Assembly (NCBI GenBank): GCA_007122505.1
Contig: SKTQ01000243.1
Location: 1-5,253 of the forward strand
DNA length: 5,253 nucleotides
DNA from: Bacteroidales bacterium
GTDB lineage: Bacteria > Bacteroidota > Bacteroidia > Bacteroidales > UBA7960
Direction: 5' to 3'
In this document: positions 1 to 5,253 of the stretch, in pieces
Position numbering within the stretch: position 1 is the stretch's first letter
How the letters are laid out: each line of letters opens with the position of its first letter
Made by a program: the position numbers and the translations under genes
The notes under the pieces: model-generated
What the model saw: the letters and a program-made list of their open reading frames with translations, nothing else
The model's database searches: none
Told to the model about the DNA's origin: nothing

Positions 1-1498
1 GATCGGTATAAACCATCTGGTAATGACCGTTGGCCTTAACCTGTTGATCCATGGCCGAGGCTACTTCGAGCATCACATCGGCCGGTGATGTATAATCTGA
101 CTCAATGCCAAATCGCTTATGCAAACGGACGAGCTGATCAATGGACGTATGTTCGATGGCGCTATGCATAACGGGTTCGAACTGCTGTATAAATTTCTGC
201 ATATTAGTGAAGCTGCCACCTGTCTCCATGTGGAGCGAGCCGGGGAGGATCAGATCAGCCGCAGCGGCGGTTTCGGTCATGAACAGGTCCTGAACCACCA
301 TAAAGCTGACTTTATCCAGTGCTGTTTGTATATCGGTTTTATTCACCGCACAACCCAATGGGTCTTCGCCAAAAATGAAGCAATTCTTTATTGAACCCGA
401 TTTCAGCAGAGCCCATTGATCCTGGCTCACTTCTTCCGGTAACACATCCTGCTTCCATAGTGCCTTCAATGCGTCGATAACCTCGCCATCATTCAGCATA
501 ACACCTCCCGGTGCAATCGCAGCGCATGCTCCCATGTCAAACAAACCTTGTGCATTGTTCTTTTCTTTCATGGAGAATAGTCCGCTGGCGGTTTTGCCAG
601 CCTTGCCGGAGATTAAGCAAAGGTTGCGCAATTCATGACAAGTGTTGGCCGATAGGTTTTTTTCGGAATACATGATTACCGCATGTGCTTCGTTGTTGAA
701 CTCCCGTGCAAATTTGGCAATCACCTCCGGCGTGCATCCTGATTTTTCTGCCAACGATTCAAAACTCTCCGCCAGTACCTGTTCGCGATACGACTCAAAA
801 TCATGGCAATGATCGTCGATATAGATCCGGTTTTCCATCTTGTTGGAAAGCATATAATGGATCACCGATTTCACAAAGTAATACGTCGAGTGAACCTTTG
901 TGACAGTGTCGGCTTTGTGTGCCATTCGATTGCTGTCGTTTGTTGTGATCAGCTCTACGGGCGTCCCCTTACTGAAACGGTTGTTAACCATGTAATAACC
1001 AGGTACGGCATTCTCAAAGTTTACTTCGCTGTCCAAGATATACACCTTGTTGGCCAGATTTAACTGGCTAATGGGAACATGGTGCATACTATTGGCAAAG
1101 TAGCCCGATCCCCTGTCCATGTAATGAAAACTGCTTACATTGTTGGTTTTTACACCGGCCCTGGCCAGTTTCTGAATCAGGTACATCTCCTCATTGGTCA
1201 GCCTGGCACCGATATAAAAACCGTTTTCACCGGCTTCGGTATGCCTGATTTTTTCTGTGATCAAATCATAAGCCTCTTCAAAGGTGATAGGAACAAATTC
1301 GCCGTTCACCTTTTTCATGGGGGAGGTAATCCTGTTTTTGTCATTCAGATAATGGTATCCGAATTTGGCATACCTGCAAATGCTTCCATCATGGTTGATG
1401 AGGCCTTTTTTTCCGGTTACGCGGGCTGCAAATCCAGTTTTGTGATGGATGTTGATTTCGCACCCCACCGAACAATAGTTGCAAACGGTTGATACTGT
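1..1498 (-). other. Domain: molybdopterin-oxidoreductase-like (formate dehydrogenase/NuoG fold), active-site loop degenerate, 3' partial
   Basis: Residues about 703-1201. The N-terminal [4Fe-4S] motif is intact: C708-x2-C711-x3-C715-x27-C743. Later family landmarks are present, for example FIFGEDPLG (1077-1085), MVVQDLFMTETAAAADLILPGS (about 1102-1123) and GGSFTN (about 1129-1134). The Mo-ligand loop is shortened: NNVSSFHYMDRGSGYFANS, residues 821-839, has no Cys and no in-frame TGA where formate dehydrogenases carry Cys or selenocysteine. The domain is therefore more like complex I NuoG, a redox scaffold without catalytic Mo. It is cut by the window edge, so any C-terminal addition is unseen. 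Confidence 0.88.
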
Positions 1499-3604
1499 TT
1501 CCATTTCAACCGGCATGGTTTTAAAAGGTACGTTTTCGGTGATGGCACCGGTAGGACAGGTATCGATACACAGGCCGCATGATTCGCAATTTGTTTCCTG
1601 CAGCGGGCCATCCATGCTTGGCGCCACATAGGTTTCAAAACCTCTGTTTACAAGTCCTAAAGCATTGGCACCGTTTACTTCTGAACAAATCCGGATGCAG
1701 CGCGAGCAAAGGATGCATTTGTTGTTGTCAATCTCTACAAACGGATGGTCAAAATTGACCTCATGCTTTTTATAATCTCCGCCAAATCGCTTTTGCTCAG
1801 CCTGGTAGTCGTTGGCATATTTTTTCAGGTCGCAGGTATATAACTCTGAACAGCCGCATTCCAGGCATCGCAGGGTTTCCTTAATGGCCGCTTCATCAGT
1901 ATAGCCAAGCTCAACCTCATCAAAATTGTCCCTTTTTGCCGGGTCCAGTGTGGGCATTTCTTCGCGGATCTGATCAGCAAAATGACCGGCATAATCCTGT
2001 TTCTGCTGCTTCTCAAAATTGTCTTTTTTGCTGAGAAACTCGGTGGGAGGGGGGCTAACCTTTTCACCACGAAGCCATTTATCCGCGCTTTGGGCAGCAA
2101 CCTTGCCCTGTGCAATGGCTTCTATCAGTGTGGCCGGTCCTGTTACACCGTCACCACAGGCAAACACGTTTTCTATGGATGTCTGCAAAGTGCCGGGAGC
2201 GGCATCTATGTCTCCCCAGCGGTTCAGTTTGAGGGGGCTCTCAGCATGTTCACTGATATCGTCCATGAAATTCACCACCGTTTTTTGCCCGATGGCAGCA
2301 AGGATATAATCCAGCTCAACATCAAAATCAGAACCGTCAATTTTTACCGGTCTGCGGCGACCCGATGCATCGGGTTCTCCCAGCTCCATACGAATACAGG
2401 TCAGGGACTTCAGCTTACCTTCTTCATCTTTGTTCACCCGGGCCGGGGCCGTCAAAAACATGTAATTGATCCCTTCCAGCTTCGACTCGTGAATTTCAAT
2501 GGGGTTGGCAGGCATTTCCTTTTCTGTCCGGCGATAGATAACGGTCACCTCCTCTGCACCGCATCGCTTGGCCGTACGGCAGCAGTCCATGGCAGTATTT
2601 CCGCCACCGATCACCGCTACTTTCTTACCCGTGAAGTCATACTTCTGCCCCGTCATCTCCATATTTCTCAAAAAATCGATACCGCTGAATATATTCTCAG
2701 CGTCATCGTTTTCACATCCAATCCCTGTCCCTTTTTGGGAACCAATGGCCAGTATGGTGGCATCAAATCCTTCTTTCAGGTCTTTATAGCTGAGATTATC
2801 TCCCAAACGGCGATTGTAATGGATCTGAACACCCAACCCGGTAATCCCTTCTATTTCTTTTTCAATAATATCATTGGGAAGCCTGTAAGGAGGAATACCA
2901 TAACGCAACATACCTCCGGCGTGCGGACTTGCTTCGAATATCTCAGCATGATGGCCTTCTTTTGCCAGGAAATAAGCGGCTGTAAGTCCACCCGGACCGG
3001 CACCGATGATGGCCACTTTCTTTCCTGTTGAAGCTTTTACCTCCGGCATAAACCGGTTTTTTGAAAACATATCTATGTCTGAAGTGTAACGCTTCAGGTA
3101 GTCAATGCCAACACCAATGTCCTCCAGCAGGTTTCTGCGGCATACCAGCTCACAGGGCCTCACGCATACGCGTCCGCAGATTGCCGGCAGCGGATTGGTT
3201 TCCTTGATCAGCTCAACCGCTTCACGGTGTTTTCCCTTGCTGATCATGGAGATGTAGCCTTGTACGTCAACCCCGGCAGGACACTCCTCGCGGCAGGGCG
3301 GCGCACAGTCTGCATAGTGATTGCTGACCAGCAACTCCAGCGAAAACCTGCGTGATTTATGCACGCGGTCGTTGTCTGTCTCAATGCGCATGCCCTCCGT
3401 GATCTTCGTTGAACAGGCAGGCTGCAAACCGCGCATGCCATCAACCTCAACCACACACAAATAACAGGACGAAAAAGGTTCCAAACGGTCGTCATTGCAT
3501 AGCGTAGGGATTTCTATACCCAACCTCCGCGACATCTCCAGAATGGTTTCGCCACGAATTCCCTGTACAATTTTTCCGTTGATTATGATATTCAGTTTAC
3601 TCAT
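1..3604 (-). CDS. Giant multi-domain redox subunit: [2Fe-2S] NuoG-like + GltD/NfnL-like flavoprotein + ferredoxin + molybdopterin-oxidoreductase-like (3' partial)
   Basis: I translated this frame codon by codon from ATG at 3604-3602 to the left edge: 1201 codons, no stop, no frameshift. An in-frame TAG at 3631-3629, with no other start between, fixes the ATG. Domains in order: [2Fe-2S] ferredoxin (1-95); GltD/NfnL-type FAD and NAD(P) module (about 96-515); CxxCxC motif (580-591); 2x[4Fe-4S] ferredoxin (about 615-690); formate dehydrogenase/NuoG-type molybdopterin domain (from about 703, unfinished). No signal peptide or membrane segment is evident, so it is probably cytoplasmic. It lies 51 bases downstream of the NuoF-like gene on the same strand, so it is probably its partner subunit in one operon. 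Automatic labels such as 'glutamate synthase small chain' or 'formate dehydrogenase alpha' would each describe only one part. Likely role: receives or splits electrons between NAD(H), a second pyridine nucleotide and ferredoxin. The biochemical role is inference; the domain layout is seen. Confidence 0.93.
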   Translation of the reverse strand, partial: MSKLNIIINGKIVQGIRGETILEMSRRLGIEIPTLCNDDRLEPFSSCYLCVVEVDGMRGLQPACSTKITEGMRIETDNDRVHKSRRFSLELLVSNHYADCAPPCREECPAGVDVQGYISMISKGKHREAVELIKETNPLPAICGRVCVRPCELVCRRNLLEDIGVGIDYLKRYTSDIDMFSKNRFMPEVKASTGKKVAIIGAGPGGLTAAYFLAKEGHHAEIFEASPHAGGMLRYGIPPYRLPNDIIEKEIEGITGLGVQIHYNRRLGDNLSYKDLKEGFDATILAIGSQKGTGIGCENDDAENIFSGIDFLRNMEMTGQKYDFTGKKVAVIGGGNTAMDCCRTAKRCGAEEVTVIYRRTEKEMPANPIEIHESKLEGINYMFLTAPARVNKDEEGKLKSLTCIRMELGEPDASGRRRPVKIDGSDFDVELDYILAAIGQKTVVNFMDDISEHAESPLKLNRWGDIDAAPGTLQTSIENVFACGDGVTGPATLIEAIAQGKVAAQSADKWLRGEKVSPPPTEFLSKKDNFEKQQKQDYAGHFADQIREEMPTLDPAKRDNFDEVELGYTDEAAIKETLRCLECGCSELYTCDLKKYANDYQAEQKRFGGDYKKHEVNFDHPFVEIDNNKCILCSRCIRICSEVNGANALGLVNRGFETYVAPSMDGPLQETNCESCGLCIDTCPTGAITENVPFKTMPVEMETVSTVCNYCSVGCEINIHHKTGFAARVTGKKGLINHDGSICRYAKFGYHYLNDKNRITSPMKKVNGEFVPITFEEAYDLITEKIRHTEAGENGFYIGARLTNEEMYLIQKLARAGVKTNNVSSFHYMDRGSGYFANSMHHVPISQLNLANKVYILDSEVNFENAVPGYYMVNNRFSKGTPVELITTNDSNRMAHKADTVTKVHSTYYFVKSVIHYMLSNKMENRIYIDDHCHDFESYREQVLAESFESLAEKSGCTPEVIAKFAREFNNEAHAVIMYSEKNLSANTCHELRNLCLISGKAGKTASGLFSMKEKNNAQGLFDMGACAAIAPGGVMLNDGEVIDALKALWKQDVLPEEVSQDQWALLKSGSIKNCFIFGEDPLGCAVNKTDIQTALDKVSFMVVQDLFMTETAAAADLILPGSLHMETGGSFTNMQKFIQQFEPVMHSAIEHTSIDQLVRLHKRFGIESDYTSPADVMLEVASAMDQQVKANGHYQMVYTD
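1535..1762 (-). other. Domain: 2x[4Fe-4S] ferredoxin
   Basis: Residues about 615-690. First motif C630, C633, C636, C640 (CILCSRCIRIC); second motif C673, C676, C679, C683 (CESCGLCIDTCPTGAI). This is the standard two-cluster arrangement found in NuoG/HydA-type and FdhA-type proteins just before the catalytic domain. It would form the wire between the flavin module and the molybdopterin-like domain, or a ferredoxin contact point. Confidence 0.92.
1832..1867 (-). other. Motif: CxxCxC(x5)C linker cysteines
   Basis: Residues 580-591 read CLECGCSELYTC, with C580, C583, C585 and C591. The motif sits between the flavin module and the ferredoxin domain. Four closely spaced cysteines could bind another Fe-S cluster or a metal; the sequence does not say which. 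Similar cysteine tails occur in large GltD-like fusion proteins, in my recollection. Confidence 0.6.
2060..3319 (-). other. Domain: GltD/NfnL-like FAD and NAD(P)H-binding module with Fe-S N-terminus
   Basis: Residues about 96-515. Cluster cysteines lie at C100, C104, C108 (APPCREECPAG) and C143, C147, C151, C155 (CGRVCVRPCELVC), as at the N-terminus of glutamate synthase small subunit relatives. The FAD Rossmann motif GAGPGG is at 201-206, the second nucleotide motif GGGNTAMD at 333-340, and the second FAD motif CGDGVTGPATLIEAI starts at 483. The stretch VTVIYRRTEKEMPA with R358 and R359 matches the GltD/NfnL family; this arginine pair is usually associated with binding the 2'-phosphate of NADPH. 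No glutamine amidotransferase or glutamate synthase large subunit is next to it, so ammonia assimilation is unlikely. NADPH preference is inferred from the motif only. Confidence 0.9.
3320..3604 (-). other. Domain: N-terminal [2Fe-2S] ferredoxin (NuoG/HydA/HndD type)
   Basis: Residues 1-95 of the giant subunit. Cysteines C36, C47, C50 and C64 give the spacing C-x10-C-x2-C-x13-C, the complex I 75-kDa subunit and NADH-linked hydrogenase pattern. The domain starts MSKLNIIING, a short beta-strand lead as in related subunits, which also supports the chosen ATG. It would carry electrons between the NuoF-like subunit and the rest of this protein. Confidence 0.9.
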
Positions 3605-3655
3605 TTTGTTGAAATTTATGGGGAAAAGCTATATTCAGTTGATAAAGGATTTTGA
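3605..3655 (-). promoter_or_regulatory. 51-base intergenic leader between the two genes
   Basis: A/T-rich spacer between the TGA of the NuoF-like gene and the ATG of the giant subunit. I see no purine-rich Shine-Dalgarno motif at normal spacing; the bases just before the start read TTTCAACAAA in gene orientation. Weak or absent Shine-Dalgarno with an A-rich leader is common in Bacteroidota. There is no clear hairpin plus T-run, so transcription most likely continues through. An in-frame TAG lies at 3631-3629. Confidence 0.5.
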
Positions 3656-5253
3656 TCAGGAAACCCTGATGGCTTCAAATTTGCACCTGGTTAAACAAAC
3701 ACCGCACTGGATACACACATCCTGAAGAATGTTGTGTACCTGTTTCTTTTCTCCTTCGATGGCATCAACCGGACAACCCTTGATACAAGCCATACAGCCG
3801 GTGCATTTTTCATCGATAACGGTATAAGTCAGCAGCTTTTTGCAGCTAAGTGCCGGACATTTGTGATCCCGGATGTGGGCTTCATACTCGTCGCGGAAAT
3901 ACTTGATGGTGGTCAGAACAGGGTTCGGTGCTGTTTGGCCAAGGCCGCACAGTGAGCTGTCCTTAATGGTCTCAGCCAGATCTTCCAGCATTTCGATGTC
4001 TCCATCCCTGCCTTCGCCTTCTGTTATACGGGTAAGGATTTCCAGCATCCTTTTGGTGCCCAGGCGACAGAAAGTACATTTGCCGCAACTCTCTTTTTGG
4101 GTAAAATCAAGAAAGAATTTTGCAATGTCAACCACACAGGTGGTTTCATCCATCACCACCATTCCTCCCGAACCCATGATGGCGCCGGTGGCATTCACCG
4201 AGTCATAATCCACGGGGGTATGGCTGAGGTGTTCCGGGATGCACCCTCCTGAAGGCCCTCCCAATTGGACGGCTTTAAACTTTTTATTATCTGTTATGCC
4301 GCCTCCAAGCTTGTAGATCACATCTTTGATGGTGATGCCCATGGGAACTTCCACCAAACCACCGTGATTGATCTTACCTGTAAGCGCAAAAACCTTTGTG
4401 CCTTTGCTCTTTTCAGTTCCGTATTGGGCATAGGCTTGTGGCCCGTTGTGGATAATCCATGGGACATTGATGAATGTTTCCACATTGTTGATATTGGTTG
4501 GGCTTTTCCATAGACCCGACTCTGCCGGGAAGGGCGGACGCCTTCGCGGCATACCCCTCATGCCTTCAATGGACGCAATCAGGGCGGTCTCTTCGCCGCA
4601 AACAAAAGCTCCGGCTCCCTCTTTGATGATGATGTCAAAATCAAAACCATTGATGCCAAAAATGTTCTTTCCTAAGTACCCTCTGTCCCTGGCTTGTGAA
4701 ATGGCTATGTTGAGCCGTTTGATGGCCAGCGGATATTCTGCACGGCAGTAGATGTAGCCTTCTGAGGCCCCAATGGCATATCCGCAAATGATCATTCCTT
4801 CCAGTACACCATGGGGATCACCTTCCAGGATCGATCTGTCCATGAATGCACCGGGGTCCCCCTCATCGGCATTGCAAATCACGTATTTCTGTTCCGATTG
4901 GTTATTCCTGGCAAACTTCCACTTCATTCCCGTTGGAAACCCACCGCCTCCGCGGCCGCGAAGACCAGAGTCCAGCATATCCTGAATTACCCGGTCGGGG
5001 CTCATGTTCCCGTTGGCAATCTTGCGGATTGCCCGGTAACCGTCACGGGCCTCATATTCGTCGATAGACTCGGGATCGATGTGCCCGCAATTCCGCAGAC
5101 TAATCTTTACCTGCCTGTCAAAAAACTCCTGATCCTTCGACGGGAATTTGTCCGACTGTACAATGTATTCCGGTATGGGTGTAAATTTTTTGATATGCTT
5201 GTCGATGATCTCATCAACGCGCGGAAGGTCCACTTCTCCATACAGGTAGGTGC
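3656..5253 (-). CDS. NuoF/HydB/HndC-type NADH-binding flavoprotein subunit (5' partial)
   Basis: Likely the NADH:FMN entry subunit of a cytoplasmic multi-subunit oxidoreductase, passing electrons from NADH through FMN to Fe-S clusters. 531 residues are visible, numbered from the first whole codon at 5251. The glycine-rich FMN/NADH loop GRGGGGFPTG (about 99-108) is followed by NADEGDPGAF (about 127-136), CGEETAL (about 218-224) and PTNINNVET, all hallmarks of the 51-kDa complex I family. The N3-type cluster motif is C389-x2-C392-x2-C395 with C435 in SLCGLG. Next come a CPALSC pair (C465, C470) and two ferredoxin motifs (C483/486/489/493 and C513/516/519/523). This C-terminal ferredoxin is typical of HydB/HndC-type subunits and absent from respiratory NuoF. 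It ends in TGA at 3658-3656. The frame stays open to the right edge and the first visible residues (TYLYGEV...) look like the end of a thioredoxin-like [2Fe-2S] domain, so the true start lies outside. Family call is firm; the exact complex is not. Confidence 0.95.
   Translation of the reverse strand, partial: TYLYGEVDLPRVDEIIDKHIKKFTPIPEYIVQSDKFPSKDQEFFDRQVKISLRNCGHIDPESIDEYEARDGYRAIRKIANGNMSPDRVIQDMLDSGLRGRGGGGFPTGMKWKFARNNQSEQKYVICNADEGDPGAFMDRSILEGDPHGVLEGMIICGYAIGASEGYIYCRAEYPLAIKRLNIAISQARDRGYLGKNIFGINGFDFDIIIKEGAGAFVCGEETALIASIEGMRGMPRRRPPFPAESGLWKSPTNINNVETFINVPWIIHNGPQAYAQYGTEKSKGTKVFALTGKINHGGLVEVPMGITIKDVIYKLGGGITDNKKFKAVQLGGPSGGCIPEHLSHTPVDYDSVNATGAIMGSGGMVVMDETTCVVDIAKFFLDFTQKESCGKCTFCRLGTKRMLEILTRITEGEGRDGDIEMLEDLAETIKDSSLCGLGQTAPNPVLTTIKYFRDEYEAHIRDHKCPALSCKKLLTYTVIDEKCTGCMACIKGCPVDAIEGEKKQVHNILQDVCIQCGVCLTRCKFEAIRVS

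Noticed and set aside
1079..1492. Plus-strand open frame of 137 codons
   Set aside because: Antisense to the molybdopterin-like domain; no family resemblance and no independent start context.
1..1498. Calling this gene a formate dehydrogenase or nitrate reductase
   Set aside because: The Mo-ligand loop has neither Cys nor Sec and is shortened; only the fold and the [4Fe-4S] site are supported.
1982..3031. Long plus-strand open frame of 349 codons
   Set aside because: It lies fully antisense to the GltD-like module, whose motifs are unmistakable on the minus strand. Its translation shows no recognisable domain.
2060..3319. Calling this a stand-alone glutamate synthase small subunit
   Set aside because: The frame continues unbroken on both sides into other redox domains, and no glutamate synthase large subunit is seen.
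1..3604. A frameshift or selenocysteine TGA splitting the giant gene
   Set aside because: Codon-by-codon reading found one open frame throughout, with domain motifs in register from end to end.
3605..3655. Terminator or promoter between the two genes
   Set aside because: No stable inverted repeat followed by a T-run, and no convincing -33/-7 promoter pair in such a short gap.

Overview
The window is almost entirely coding, all on the minus strand. It holds two adjacent genes, both cut by the window edges, plus a 51-base gap between them. Transcription runs from high to low coordinates. The first gene (5253 down to 3656, 5' end outside the window) encodes a HydB/HndC/NuoF-type flavoprotein: an FMN- and NADH-binding subunit with the N3-type [4Fe-4S] cluster and a C-terminal two-cluster ferredoxin domain. 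The second gene (3604 down past position 1, 3' end outside) encodes a very large multi-domain redox protein, with 1201 codons visible and no stop. Its frame is open to the window edge.

Reading the second protein from its N-terminus, it has: a NuoG/HydA-type [2Fe-2S] domain; a GltD/NfnL-type flavin and pyridine-nucleotide module with N-terminal Fe-S cysteines; a small CxxCxC(x5)C motif; a two-cluster [4Fe-4S] ferredoxin domain; and a molybdopterin-oxidoreductase-like (formate dehydrogenase/NuoG) domain running off the window. The last domain keeps its [4Fe-4S] cysteines, but the loop that carries the Mo-ligating Cys/Sec in formate dehydrogenases is shortened and has no Cys and no in-frame TGA. 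It is therefore probably an electron-relay or structural domain, as in complex I NuoG, not a formate dehydrogenase.

Together the genes look like part of a soluble, cytoplasmic NAD(H)-linked complex built on the NuoE-NuoF-NuoG plan. A second nucleotide site of the GltD/NfnL kind, carrying the YRR motif usually linked to NADPH, is fused into the NuoG-like subunit. A plausible but unproven role is electron bifurcation/confurcation or transhydrogenation among NADH, NADPH and ferredoxin. A NuoE-like gene may lie just beyond the right edge.

The organism is probably an anaerobic bacterium. Moderate GC by eye, an A/T-rich leader with no Shine-Dalgarno motif before the second gene, and the general look of the proteins suggest Bacteroidota, but this is a low-confidence inference. 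I saw no RNA genes, mobile elements, CRISPR arrays or convincing terminators.
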